DNA of 64,000 bases, from NCBI RefSeq assembly GCF_016918505.1, contig NZ_JAFFPZ010000005.1:145158-209157 (forward strand), written 5' to 3'. This DNA is from Desulforhopalus vacuolatus. Lineage in GTDB: Bacteria > Desulfobacterota > Desulfobulbia > Desulfobulbales > Desulfocapsaceae. Both the position numbers and the translations under genes were made by a program. The notes beneath the pieces were generated by a model. That model did not search any database and was not told where the DNA came from. It saw only the letters and a program-made list of their open reading frames with translations. Positions 34,420 through 43,195 of this stretch are shown here, in pieces. Every line of letters starts with the position of its first letter. The stretch's first letter is position 1.

Positions 34420-35589
34420 TTACATCTTCCGTCCCATACCGCGGGGCATTATCGAGTTGACGCTGCTGTCGCTTCTGCCGGTTACCACCTCTTCTCCTTC
34501 TTGAAGTCCGGAGAGCACGACAGTATTTGCGCTGTCGCTGATGCCGGTGGTGATTTCCCGTTCCTGCGGTTGCCCTTTTTGCAGAACGGTGACGAACTTT
34601 TTCCCCTTTTTACTGCTGATGGCAAGAGTGGGAATGAGCAGCTCGTTTTCAGCATGGGCAACGACGATGGTGTTCTCGGTGGTCATGCCGATGCGGAGGG
34701 CGTTGTCGCTGTTATCCACCAGGGCGCGTGCATAATAATAGATGGCACTGGATGTCAGATCTGTGCTGGTGGTGTAGCTGCCCTGACTCATGGTGGTGAG
34801 GCCAGGATCAATAGAACTGAAGATGGCGTCGCGGGGGGTGTCGGGGTTGGCAAGGGTGGTGAAGTGCACTGTCATTCCGGGCTGTATTCTGGTGATATCG
34901 CCCTCGGCCACCTGCATGCGGATAACCATCTTTGCAAGGTCGGCAATCTGGACGATAGTCGGCGTAGACTGCGACGAGTTCACCGTCTGCCCCTCTTCTA
35001 TGGAGGTGGAAACAATGGTTCCGTCCATGGGCGCGGTGATGCGGGTATAGCCGAGATCGGTTTCCGCAGTAGAGACGCTGATTTCGGCTATGCGGATGGA
35101 GGACTCCAGTTCAGTGATGGCTGCTTTTGCCGATGCCAGGGAGTCCGTCGCACTTTCATAATCTTTTTGAGAGGTGGCTTTCTTTTTCCACAGGTCGCTT
35201 TCGCGGGTGTAGTTTTTCTGTGCCATGGCGAGGCTCACCTTCTTGCTGGCCAGCTGCGCCTGATAACTGGCGAGCTGAGCTTTGCTTGTGTCCAGGTCGT
35301 TCTGCTGAGTGGCGGCGTCGATCTCCGCGATCAGCTCACCCTTTTTCACCTGCTGTCCCAGTTTGACATAGAACTTCTTGATCTGCCCGGAGGCCTGAGC
35401 CCCAACGTCAACCAGCAACGCCGGGGCGACGTCACCGGTCGCACTGACACTCTGCTCGATATTGCCGCGCTGCACCGACTCAGTGAGCCATGCTGTGAGC
35501 TGCTTCGGTGCAAAGAAGAAGGCACGGATAGTGAAAGTGGCCGCGACGAAAAGAAGCAGTACTGCAAGAGAAATGACCGTTTTTTTCAT
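34420..35589 (-). CDS. macA: MacA-type periplasmic adaptor (membrane fusion protein)
   Basis: 389 residues. An N-terminal signal-anchor (VISLAVLLLFVAATFTIRAFFF) is followed by the lipoyl half-motif GDVAPALLVDVGAQASGQIKKFYVKLGQQVKKGELIAEID, a coiled-coil hairpin (about 90-150, KAQLASYQAQLASKKVSLAMAQKNY...) and beta-barrel parts (DLGYTRITAPMDGTIVSTSIEEGQTVNSSQ). It ends with a Gly/Met/Arg tail (MPRGMGRKM). First gene of the operon, 14 bp before macB; ribosome site AGAGGT. A consensus sigma-54 promoter lies about 80 bp upstream. Confidence 0.93.
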   Translation of the reverse strand: MKKTVISLAVLLLFVAATFTIRAFFFAPKQLTAWLTESVQRGNIEQSVSATGDVAPALLVDVGAQASGQIKKFYVKLGQQVKKGELIAEIDAATQQNDLDTSKAQLASYQAQLASKKVSLAMAQKNYTRESDLWKKKATSQKDYESATDSLASAKAAITELESSIRIAEISVSTAETDLGYTRITAPMDGTIVSTSIEEGQTVNSSQSTPTIVQIADLAKMVIRMQVAEGDITRIQPGMTVHFTTLANPDTPRDAIFSSIDPGLTTMSQGSYTTSTDLTSSAIYYYARALVDNSDNALRIGMTTENTIVVAHAENELLIPTLAISSKKGKKFVTVLQKGQPQEREITTGISDSANTVVLSGLQEGEEVVTGRSDSSVNSIMPRGMGRKM

Positions 35590-35667
35590 TGATAAACCTC
35601 TGAGAATAGATTGCGCAGGAAAAAGAGATCATAAGGGCACCCATAACAGTATATCTCCTCAAAGAAT

Positions 35668-35684
35668 AAGCAAAGGCCGTGCCA
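35668..35684 (-). promoter_or_regulatory. Consensus sigma-54 promoter of the macAB operon
   Basis: The minus strand reads TGGCACGGCCTTTGCTT, a full match to TGGCACR-N4-TTGCW. Predicted start near 35657, about 68 bases before the macA ATG. Confidence 0.8.
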
Positions 35685-35747
35685 GTGCGAGAAACACGGT
35701 GAGAGTGTCAGTATACACACGGGCAGGGTGAAGGAAAAATGAAAAAG

Positions 35748-35802
35748 GCGGGTAAAATTTATCCGGCAGAATGAGGAGGCCGGGTAATTTTTATACAGGG
35801 GA
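35748..35802. promoter_or_regulatory. Tandem AT-centred sites upstream of the macAB sigma-54 promoter
   Basis: GGGTAAAATTTATCCGG (35750) and GGGTAATTTTTATACAGG (35782) are similar sites spaced 32 bp, about three helical turns, 65-135 bp upstream of the -24 element. They are candidate binding sites for a sigma-54 activator and differ from the RTWACC-N4-GGTAAC sites at 1.5 kb, so a different activator is implied. Confidence 0.4.
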
Positions 35803-35961
35803 ATTCTGAATTGTTGGAGAACATGCCAGCGCTGGAGGGGGAAAAGGTGGCAAAAGCGTGGTTTATATAATTTTATTTGCGTGTTTTTTTTGTTCTAAAA
35901 TTACAATCTGGCATATTTATCACAATAAAGGCTGTGTGAGTGATGAATAATTAGCGTTTTT

Positions 35962-36032
35962 TTGGAATACCAATAGCGAATATCCACTTCTTTTTTCTCA
36001 ATATCACCTCTGCCTGGATTACTGGTATACCA
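35962..36032 (+). promoter_or_regulatory. Paired operator-like palindromes before the lactate permease
   Basis: TTGGAATACCAA at 35962-35973 and TGGTATACCA at 36023-36032 share TGGWATACCAAT, are 60 bp apart and sit 180-250 bp before the permease ATG. GntR-family lactate and pyruvate regulators bind TGG-N3/4-CCA palindromes, so a LldR-like regulator encoded elsewhere may act here. The remaining gap 35803-36209 holds a TTCCCCG/CGGGGAA hairpin near 36129 and no gene. Confidence 0.4.
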
Positions 36033-36209
36033 ATGGGAAAAAAGTACGTGATTTTCGTGAGAAGTAGTTGCATGGGGGCTGACAGTTCGGCTACAATATC
36101 GCCTGTCTGAATTCTCTGGCATGGAAGAATTCCCCGGTGGCAAAACGGGGAAACAATTGGGAGAGGCATCTGCGCAATCCCGTAAATTCTGGAAAAGGAA
36201 CAGCGGTCT

Positions 36210-37931
36210 ATGGCTGAATTAAACGTTGATTATCTCTCTGCATTTATGGCATTTCTGCCAATTCTGCTGACCATCGTACTGATGGCTGGAATGAACTGGG
36301 GTGCAAAAAAGGCACTGCCGTTATCGTGGGCAGTAGCGGCAGTCATTGCCTGGTCATACTGGGGTATGGATCCCAGTAAAATTTTTGGTTTCTCTTTCTT
36401 CGGATGTCTCAAAGCAGTTGATATTCTGATCATTATCTTTGGTGCGTTGCTCATTCTTAACACCATGAAACTCTCTGGAGCAATGGCGACAATCAACCAT
36501 GGGTTTAATGGGATTACCAATGACCGGCGTATCCAGGCAATCATCATCGGTTTCATGTTTGGAGCCTTCATTGAGGGTGCTGCCGGTTTCGGAACCCCTG
36601 CGGCTCTCGCCGGTCCGCTGATGGTCGGGCTTGGATTCCCTCCGCTTGCCGCTGCCATGGTGGCCCTGATTTTTAACTCGGTACCGGTTCCCTTCGGTGC
36701 TGTCGGGACCCCGATTACGGGTGGAGCGATGAAAACCCTCGCTGGCAGCTCTGACAGTCTGCTGAACATTCTTCACGTTGATCCCGAGATGTTTAAAATG
36801 GCGCTGACTCAGTGGGTAGCCATTCCCAACGGACTCGTGGGGATTTTTCTTCCGCTGCTTGGTGTGGCCATCATGTGCCGCTTCTTCGGGAAAGAGCGCT
36901 CCTTTAAACCGGCTCTCGCGGCAGCTCCCTTTGCCATCTTTGCCGGGGTTGTGTTTGCTGTTCCCTACATTCTTATTGCCACCTACCTTGGACCGGATCT
37001 TCCCTCTCTGCTCGGTGCTTTTATTGGTCTTGGCATTATCATCTTCGCGGCCAAAAAAGGTTTTTTGATTCCGAAAAAAACCTGGGACTTCCCCCCGAAA
37101 TCGGAATGGGAATCCAACTGGAAATCTCGTGATGAAGATACTGGCAATGTTGGTGAGGCCAAAATGGGGATGGTTATGGCATGGATGCCCTATGTGCTCA
37201 TTGCCCTTATCCTTGTTGTTACCCGTATCCCTGTCCTCCCCTTGAAAGCATGGCTCACCTCCCAGACCCTCGTCTGGCCGGATGTGATGAATACCGGATC
37301 GAATTATGTGCTCAAGTGGGCCTATCTGCCGGGAACCATTCCCTTCATTCTTGTTGCTTTTATCACCAATTTCATGCACGGCATGAAACCGGGTGCTGTT
37401 GTAAAATCGTGGAAGATGACCTTCGGACAGATCTCCGGTGCTGCCATAGCCCTGTTTGCCGGTGTGGCAATGGTGCAGTTGATGCTGAACTCGAAGATTA
37501 TCGATGCCAGTGGTGTGATGGCCATGCCGTCCATGCTTACCACCATGGCCCAGGCTGCTGCTCAAGCCACAGGTCAGGCGTATCCGCTTATTGCGACCCT
37601 TATCGGGATTCTCGGTTCCTTCATGTCGGGTTCCGCGACGGTTTCCAACCTGCTCTTTGCTTCTCTGCAGTTTGAAACAGCTCATATTCTCCAGCTTCCG
37701 GAGGTCATTATCGTGGCGATTCAGACCATCGGTGCGGCTATTGGGAATATGATCTGTGTTAACAACGTGGTCGCCGTCTGTGCCACCGTAGGCTGTCTGG
37801 GGGCGGAAGGTCTGATTATCCGACGCAACGCCATTCCGGCTTGCATCTACTATCTTGCTATTACGGGAGTGGCCCTCTTTCTCATCTATATGGGAGTTGA
37901 TCCGATTCCTCTTGAGGGCGGAATTCACTGA
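36210..37931 (+). CDS. lctP: L-lactate permease (LctP/LldP family)
   Basis: 573 residues, about 13-14 membrane helices. Family signatures: [75 protein letters not shown], and the C-terminal [19 protein letters not shown] and [18 protein letters not shown]. It imports lactate (or glycolate) with protons. No lactate dehydrogenase genes are adjacent; the LUD gene at 4.3 kb is far away. AAGGA precedes the ATG. Regulation probably acts through the paired palindromes upstream. Confidence 0.95.
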   Translation: MAELNVDYLSAFMAFLPILLTIVLMAGMNWGAKKALPLSWAVAAVIAWSYWGMDPSKIFGFSFFGCLKAVDILIIIFGALLILNTMKLSGAMATINHGFNGITNDRRIQAIIIGFMFGAFIEGAAGFGTPAALAGPLMVGLGFPPLAAAMVALIFNSVPVPFGAVGTPITGGAMKTLAGSSDSLLNILHVDPEMFKMALTQWVAIPNGLVGIFLPLLGVAIMCRFFGKERSFKPALAAAPFAIFAGVVFAVPYILIATYLGPDLPSLLGAFIGLGIIIFAAKKGFLIPKKTWDFPPKSEWESNWKSRDEDTGNVGEAKMGMVMAWMPYVLIALILVVTRIPVLPLKAWLTSQTLVWPDVMNTGSNYVLKWAYLPGTIPFILVAFITNFMHGMKPGAVVKSWKMTFGQISGAAIALFAGVAMVQLMLNSKIIDASGVMAMPSMLTTMAQAAAQATGQAYPLIATLIGILGSFMSGSATVSNLLFASLQFETAHILQLPEVIIVAIQTIGAAIGNMICVNNVVAVCATVGCLGAEGLIIRRNAIPACIYYLAITGVALFLIYMGVDPIPLEGGIH

Positions 37932-37951
37932 TTACGCTGCCTGTTCTTCCC

Positions 37952-37989
37952 GGCCGTCTGCATTTATAATGCAGGCGGCCTTTTTTTTT
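37952..37989 (+). terminator. Rho-independent terminator of lctP
   Basis: GGCCGTCTGCATT pairs with AATGCAGGCGGCC around TAT and is followed by nine T. Confidence 0.95.
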
Positions 37990-38042
37990 GGTGATTACGA
38001 AGGGATAAACAGGATGTAATACCATTCCTATTAAGTTGTGAC

Positions 38043-38360
38043 CGTACTAAATGCCATTTTCACTTTCTATTGGCGAATTCAAAGGCAGGGGGATGGGAGA
38101 CAGGAGAAAGGAGACGGGAGACAGGGAAAAGCAAAAGACGGAACAGCGAAAAACTTTTTGCCAAAGGAAAGCTCTAATCATGCGAATAAAGGCAAAAAAC
38201 TTTAAGAAGTTACGCTTTTATAAAAAATGCCCTTTTTCACATGAGTAGACCATTTCTATTAAGTTATGCTCTTTTTACATCCTGTTTATTCATTCGTAAT
38301 CACAAAAAAAGATGTCCACGCAGTCACGCTCTCTGGTCAATACAAAATGTAAATGGTATA
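38043..38360. repeat. Complete family-2 MITE-like repeat
   Basis: About 320 bp bounded by inverted ends: TACTAAATGCCATTTTCACT at left and TACAAAATGTAAATGGTATA at right. Inside are GGGAGACAGGG, AAAACTTTTTGCCAA, CATGCGAATAAAGG and GATGTCCACGCAGTCACGC. The best-preserved copy with 44617-44957. No coding capacity. Confidence 0.8.
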
Positions 38361-38364
38361 AAAT

Positions 38365-38560
38365 TGATTTCAATGGTGATACCGGTGGCATTTCATCACC
38401 ACTGGTGAAAAATCGGCACGGCGGTGATTTCCCGCAACGTTGTTGTGTAGACAAGGCATGCCTTGTCTCTACGGTGGCGGGAATCAGCGAAATGGCAACC
38501 ATCACCGATAACCCGCGAAACAATACACGCCATGTTGTCACCACGGGGTGATACCGATGG
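38365..38560. repeat. Family-3 repeat with perfect AGACAAGGCATGCCTTGTCT palindrome
   Basis: Palindrome at 38449-38468; flanks GGTGATACCGGTGGC and GGGTGATACCGATGG are themselves inverted-like ends. Confidence 0.7.
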
Positions 38561-38565
38561 TATTA

Positions 38566-38852
38566 TACCAATCACATTTTTTACTGACCAGAGAACGCAA
38601 CTGCGTGGACATCTTTTGCTTTTTCCCGTCTCCCGTCCTGCCCGCCTTTATTCGCATGATTAGAGCTTTTCTTTGGCGAAAAAATATTTTTGCTGTTCCG
38701 TCTAAATGTTTTTGCCTTTCTTCGCGGTCTTCGTGTCCTTCGCGGTGAAAAATGTCTTACCGCCTTTTGCTTTTTCCCGTCTCCCGTCTCCTTTCTCCCT
38801 TTTCCCATCCCCCTGCCTTTGAATCCGCCAATACAAAATGTAAATGGTATAA
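38566..38852. repeat. Family-2 repeat, inverted orientation
   Basis: Starts TACCAATCACATTTTTTACT, carries GCGTGGACATC and CCCGTCTCCCGTC blocks, and ends GCCAATACAAAATGTAAATG. It abuts the end of the aldo/keto reductase gene. Confidence 0.75.
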
Positions 38853-38866
38853 AGTTTCCTTCCGTC

Positions 38867-39826
38867 TCAAGCCGTGTCAGTCCACAGCCAGTCCAGAGAG
38901 TAGGGAGATTTCTTACTGCAGAACGGGGAGCCGTCAATGAGGCGGAGTCCGCAATTGAGCTGGTCGATGCGTTCTCTCTGAGAGGGTGAGAGGGAAAGGC
39001 TGACAGCCTGCAGGTTTTCCTGCAGGCGTGCGGGATGAATCGATTTTGGAATGACTGCTACGCCTCGTGCCAGATTCCATGCCAGCGCTACTGCAGCAGG
39101 GGTGCGGCCGGTCTCTTTGGCGATTTTTTGCAGAACAGGGTGGTCAAGCAGTTCGAGGACATCTGCATTGCGGATATTCTCCGGTCGATCTCCAGAACCG
39201 AGGGGCGCAAAGGCGGTAACCGCTACGTTTTTTTTTCGGCACCAGTCAAGCAGCTGCCGCTGCTGCAGATACGGGTGACACTCTACCTGCAGGACGGCAG
39301 GTTTAATGTCGGCGGCGGTAAAGAGTTGCTGCAGGCGTGAGCGTTTGCAATTGCTTACACCAATGCCACGCAGCAGCCCTCTGTGAACAAGCTTTTCCAT
39401 GGCGTGCCAGGTGGCCATAAGCCGGTTGTCATCGGGGGGAAGGTACTGCTCCGCACGTTTGGGGTGGTCGCAGTCGGCGGAGAAACTTACCGGCCAGTGG
39501 ATAAGATAGAGGTCGAGAAAGTCGAGCTGCAGTTCCCGCAGGGTTCGTTCAAGGGCCGGGCGGACATGCTTCGCGAGGTGAGCGTTGTTCCACAGCTTGG
39601 AGGTGATGAAGAGCTCCTCCCGACGGATTCGTCCCGAGGAGAGCCAGCGGTGGAAGACCTCACCGATCTCCGCCTCGTTTTTGTAGATGGTGGCGCAGTC
39701 AAAATGACGGTATCCCGTCTCAAGAGCGGCTTCCACCGCAACAGCCGCCTCTCCCCGCTTTGTCTTCCAGGTTCCGAGACCTATGGCTGGCAGAACATTG
39801 CCGTTGCTCAGGGACAGAGTTTGCAC
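38867..39826 (-). CDS. Aldo/keto reductase
   Basis: 319 residues with the full AKR pattern: GLGTWK, Asp in GYRHFDCATIYKNEAEIG and catalytic Tyr (IYKN), Lys in FITSKLWN, His in YLIHWPVSF, GVSNCKRSRLQQL, VECHPYLQQ and the NADPH motif VIPKSIHPARLQEN. It uses a GTG start; AGGA lies close upstream. It is last in a three-gene unit with the CYTH (3 bp gap) and EI24 genes. The aldehyde substrate is unknown. Confidence 0.92.
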   Translation of the reverse strand: MQTLSLSNGNVLPAIGLGTWKTKRGEAAVAVEAALETGYRHFDCATIYKNEAEIGEVFHRWLSSGRIRREELFITSKLWNNAHLAKHVRPALERTLRELQLDFLDLYLIHWPVSFSADCDHPKRAEQYLPPDDNRLMATWHAMEKLVHRGLLRGIGVSNCKRSRLQQLFTAADIKPAVLQVECHPYLQQRQLLDWCRKKNVAVTAFAPLGSGDRPENIRNADVLELLDHPVLQKIAKETGRTPAAVALAWNLARGVAVIPKSIHPARLQENLQAVSLSLSPSQRERIDQLNCGLRLIDGSPFCSKKSPYSLDWLWTDTA

Positions 39827-39829
39827 GTC

Positions 39830-40318
39830 CTACTCTCCGTCCTTTTCCTCAGCAGTCCACTCACTGAAGGGGTAGTGAACCAGACTTGCGTTATAATAAC
39901 GCGGTCTGTCAGTTACCTCTTTCCCAAGCCAGGCTGGCCGGGGAAAAGGCTGGTCGGGGCTGTCCAGCTCAATTTCGGCAACCACCAGTCCCTCGTTCTC
40001 CCCGAGAAAGCTATCGACTTCCCAGACAAAATTATCCACAGTAAAGATATAGCGGGTTTTCTCGATGATTGGTGGGATGCAGAGTTCTTTGAGCATCTGC
40101 AGAGCGTCGGTGACGGGGATTTCATATTCATATTCCCGGCGTACACCGTTGACAGTCGGTCCCTTAACCGTGATCCAGCCGACATTGCGGGAGGTGCGGA
40201 TGCGCACCGTGCCCTCCTCACTGCTGCTGAGATAACCCTGCCGAAAACGATGTCCCTGACCAAGCTCCTGCCAGGAGTCATCCCTGAGTAGAAATTTCTT
40301 TTCGATTTCGTATCCCAT
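39830..40318 (-). CDS. CYTH-domain protein
   Basis: 162 residues with the ExExK-type opening MGYEIEKKFLLRD, then QGYLSSSEEGTVRIRTSRNVGWITVKGP and CIPPIIEKTRYIF, VWEVDSFLGENEGLVVAEIEL, which supply the acidic and basic residues lining the CYTH tunnel. Small bacterial CYTH proteins of this type (YgiF-like, NE1496-like) hydrolyse tripolyphosphate or act as adenylyl cyclases; which applies here is unknown. Between the EI24 and AKR genes. Confidence 0.9.
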   Translation of the reverse strand: MGYEIEKKFLLRDDSWQELGQGHRFRQGYLSSSEEGTVRIRTSRNVGWITVKGPTVNGVRREYEYEIPVTDALQMLKELCIPPIIEKTRYIFTVDNFVWEVDSFLGENEGLVVAEIELDSPDQPFPRPAWLGKEVTDRPRYYNASLVHYPFSEWTAEEKDGE

Positions 40319-40335
40319 CTTTTTGTCTCCGTGGA

Positions 40336-41124
40336 TTATTGAACTTCAGTATGATTCTGTCCGGACTGTACTTCGGCAGGAGTAAAGTTGAGTGTCGCAT
40401 GAACTGTCAACAGCGGGAAAAACAGCGCCATCGCAAAAATATTGACCAGAGGAATCATCGACAGCAGCGCCGGGCCGACGCCGAGACGGAGTGAAGTTCC
40501 CTTGTATCTCCACAGCCATTGCAGTTTCCTGCCAAGTGTCCAGCGCTGTCGTGAGGCAGGAAAGTCGATGAAAAGCAGTGTGGAGTAGAAGCAGTAGAGC
40601 AGGAAAGCGGCAACCTGTCCAACCACTGGCAGAAAATTGAGCAATATGGCGAGGATAGTGACAAATATGCCGAAAATGCTGATCTTTACGCCTTCAAGGA
40701 GATCCCTCAGTATTCCTCTGAAGTTGAAATCGGCGTCTTCAGTAAAATATTCTCCCGCCCGGATTTTCTCCGCCGCGCGGCTGAGAAAAGCATAGCCGGG
40801 GGTCGTAAGAGTGTAGGCGAGGAGGAAGGCGAGATAGAAGGTGACGACCCGGCTGAGGAGAAGGTAGAGCCAGTCTCCGGCCAGCCATGCGGCGTACTTG
40901 AGCCAGCCGAGAACTCCGACCGCCGCCGGTTCCGCCGGCATCAGATTGTGGGCAAAGGAATCAAGCTGACTGAGGGCAAGGTAATCGCCCAGCCAGGTGA
41001 TGAGGATGGTTGCGGCAAAGAGCATGACGCTCCACATCAGCAGTTTCGGCTTACTGAAAATCAGTTTTATGCTGGTAAACAGCGGCGTCCATTGTAGACG
41101 CTGTACGGTAGTTTTTGTATTCAT
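40336..41124 (-). CDS. EI24 family membrane protein (CysZ-like)
   Basis: 262 residues from ATG at 41124 (MNTKTTVQRLQWTPLF); a TTG at 41184 would add 20 residues. Several membrane helices (LLMWSVMLFAATILITWLGD, VVTFYLAFLLAYTLTTPGYAF, ISIFGIFVTILAILLNFLPVVGQVAAFLLYCFYSTLLFIDFP, LLSMIPLVNIFAMALFFPLL) and the EI24 signature TPGYAFLSRAAEKI and NFLPVVGQVAA. The E. coli homologue CysZ transports sulfate, but many EI24 proteins have no known role. First gene of the EI24-CYTH-AKR unit. Confidence 0.85.
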   Translation of the reverse strand: MNTKTTVQRLQWTPLFTSIKLIFSKPKLLMWSVMLFAATILITWLGDYLALSQLDSFAHNLMPAEPAAVGVLGWLKYAAWLAGDWLYLLLSRVVTFYLAFLLAYTLTTPGYAFLSRAAEKIRAGEYFTEDADFNFRGILRDLLEGVKISIFGIFVTILAILLNFLPVVGQVAAFLLYCFYSTLLFIDFPASRQRWTLGRKLQWLWRYKGTSLRLGVGPALLSMIPLVNIFAMALFFPLLTVHATLNFTPAEVQSGQNHTEVQ

Positions 41125-41214
41125 GGGCTGGCAGGAAAGAGGTTGTGAAAATAAAGCGGTGCTGGCAGAAATTGCCAAAATCAATCAGGACTCAATATAG
41201 CTTTTTCAAAGGCG

Positions 41215-41386
41215 CATGTAAAGATAAGGGGAGGCGGGAGACGGGAGACAGGGAAAAGCAAAAGACGGAACAGCGAAAAACTTTTTGCCAAAGGAAAGCT
41301 CTAAACATGCGAATAAAAGTAAAAAACTTTAAAAAAAGATTTCCACGCAGTTACGTTCTCTGGTTAACACAAAATGTAAATGGTAT
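41215..41386. repeat. Partial family-2 repeat before radA
   Basis: Contains GGGAGACGGGAGACAGGG, AAAACTTTTTGCCAA, TTTCCACGCAGTTACG and ends ACAAAATGTAAATGGTATTA. The left end is missing. No gene in 41125-41537 apart from an open frame that merely extends radA upstream. Confidence 0.7.
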
Positions 41387-41537
41387 TATGCGCAGCCTGG
41401 GAGTTGAAATGCCGGAGGGGCAAACCTTGGCCTGCACAGAAAGAGAGTTGCGTAAACCCGCTGTTCTCTTTAGTGTAAATCGTAGAGGCTTTTTTTCTGG
41501 AAGAGTTACAACGTTTGCACACCCCAAATATAAAAAC

Positions 41538-42908
41538 ATGAAAGCGAAAAAAGTACAGAATATCTATGTCTGCCAGCAGTGTGGATATAAGAACAGCAAG
41601 TGGCTCGGGCGCTGCCTCGAATGTGGTGCCTGGGGGACCATGGTAGAGGAGATTGACCTGCCGCCCCAGGGAAAAGGAAGTAGAATAAGCATGGGAAACA
41701 TGCCGGTGCCTCTGTCAGAGGCCCCGGATGGGGATGAAAATCGTCTGCGTATCGGTATCGAAGAACTGGACCGCGTCCTGGGAGGAGGTATTGTCACCGG
41801 CTCAGTGGTCCTCATTGGCGGGGAGCCGGGCATCGGAAAATCAACGTTGCTCCTGCACCTGCTCGCGGCCCTCGCCAATTCATCAGGGAAACGGGTGCTC
41901 TACGTCTCGGGAGAGGAATCCGCCCGGCAGATCAAAATGCGTGCAGACCGTCTCGGTGCCACTCACCCGGATACCTGGCTTGCCACCGAGACCAGTGTTG
42001 AGCACATTGTGCAGATGGCCGCTGAGATGAAACCGGCACTGCTGGCTGTTGATTCTGTGCAGACGCTCTCCTGCGAGGGGGTCGCGTCTTCGCCCGGTTC
42101 TGTCAGCCAGATTCGTGAATCCACTGCCAGACTGATTGAGTTTGCCAAGACCCGTAACATTCCCGTGGTACTGGTTGGGCATGTTACTAAAGATGGCTCC
42201 ATCGCCGGGCCAAAGGTGCTGGAGCACATGGTTGATACCGTGCTCTATTTTGAGGGGGATCGCAGTCATGCCTTCCGAATCCTGCGTACGGTGAAGAACC
42301 GTTTCGGTTCCGCCAGTGAGATCGGTGTGTTCGAGATGAAAGAAGAGGGTTTGGTAGAAGTGAAGAATCCTTCCGAGATCTTCCTCGCCGAGCGTCCTCT
42401 TGACGAGCCCGGCTCGGTGGTGTTGCCAAGCGTCGAGGGGACCCGCCCCATCCTTGTGGAGGTGCAGGCGCTGGTCAGCCCCACCAATCTCGGCACCGCC
42501 CGGCGTACAGCCATCGGCACGGACCACCAGCGTCTCTCACTGCTCTGTGCTATTCTTGAGAAAAAAGGTGGTATGGATATGTACGGCAATGATGTCTTTG
42601 TCAATATTGCCGGTGGCATTCGCATTGACGAAACGGCGCTTGATCTCGGAGTGGTGTGCGCCCTCGCCTCCAGTCTGCTGAATAAACCTATTCCCTCAAG
42701 TACGGCAGTTTGTGGTGAGATCGGACTGGCGGGAGAAGTGCGTGCCGTAGGCCACATGGAGGTTCGGGCGAAGGAGGCTCAGCGTCTTGGCTTTTCCCGT
42801 CTTATCCTTCCGGAAACCAATCGACAGCGGATTAAACTGCCGGCGGGGATCGAACTGGTCGGCGTCAACAATATTGGCGAATTGTTGGATATTGTCTTTC
42901 AGGCATAA
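41538..42908 (+). CDS. radA: DNA repair protein RadA
   Basis: 456 residues from ATG at 41538. Zinc finger CQQCGYKNSKWLGRCLECGAW at about 12-32, Walker A GGEPGIGKST (about 98), the RadA-specific KNRFGSASEIG motif, and a C-terminal Lon-like domain (VNIAGGIRIDETALDLGVVCALASSLL). It processes recombination intermediates as a branch-migration helicase. The frame is open upstream to 41115, but that part is repeat sequence without homology and the zinc finger marks the true N-terminus. No clear Shine-Dalgarno is seen before the ATG. Confidence 0.95.
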   Translation: MKAKKVQNIYVCQQCGYKNSKWLGRCLECGAWGTMVEEIDLPPQGKGSRISMGNMPVPLSEAPDGDENRLRIGIEELDRVLGGGIVTGSVVLIGGEPGIGKSTLLLHLLAALANSSGKRVLYVSGEESARQIKMRADRLGATHPDTWLATETSVEHIVQMAAEMKPALLAVDSVQTLSCEGVASSPGSVSQIRESTARLIEFAKTRNIPVVLVGHVTKDGSIAGPKVLEHMVDTVLYFEGDRSHAFRILRTVKNRFGSASEIGVFEMKEEGLVEVKNPSEIFLAERPLDEPGSVVLPSVEGTRPILVEVQALVSPTNLGTARRTAIGTDHQRLSLLCAILEKKGGMDMYGNDVFVNIAGGIRIDETALDLGVVCALASSLLNKPIPSSTAVCGEIGLAGEVRAVGHMEVRAKEAQRLGFSRLILPETNRQRIKLPAGIELVGVNNIGELLDIVFQA

Positions 42909-42930
42909 TAATGCTAAAACATAAAGGGTA

Positions 42931-43022
42931 CATTGAAACAGCCTGCATTCATTTATATTCGAGGCACAGGAGGAAATTTTTTAGTGTAACGAAGAAGATA
43001 AGTGCTTATCCAAGGTACCCTG
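42931..43022. repeat. Short family-1 (RAYT-derived) repeat
   Basis: Starts GGGTACATTGAAACAGCCTG, carries CATTTATATTCGAGGCACAGG, and ends TATCCAAGGTACCC; internally deleted relative to the 12469 copy. Confidence 0.7.
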
Positions 43023-43083
43023 AAGTCTAAAGTTTTTTTTGAGATATCTTTTAAAGTCCAATCCATCAACAGCGGGGAAGATA

Positions 43084-43185
43084 ATGTCGCACGCACATCA
43101 AGATGACGAAAGTGTTAATGTCAAGGTTGCAGTTATTCTTATAGGAGTATTTTTCACTATAATATTTATTGCTCTCTGGAACTGA
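43084..43185 (+). CDS. 33-residue single-helix membrane protein
   Basis: ATG at 43084 follows GGGGAAG at a normal distance. The product starts MSHAHQDDESVNVK and then has one membrane helix, VAVILIGVFFTIIFIALW. It ends a few bases before, or overlaps, the cyclase gene start, so it may be co-expressed with it. Small proteins of this type often act on a larger membrane partner; no partner is known here. Confidence 0.5.
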   Translation: MSHAHQDDESVNVKVAVILIGVFFTIIFIALWN

Positions 43186-43195
43186 AATTATAGTC

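Noticed and set aside
36354..37928. 524-codon minus-strand open frame
   Set aside because: Antisense to the lactate permease; composition (His, Arg, Gly-rich, no domain) is that of a shadow.
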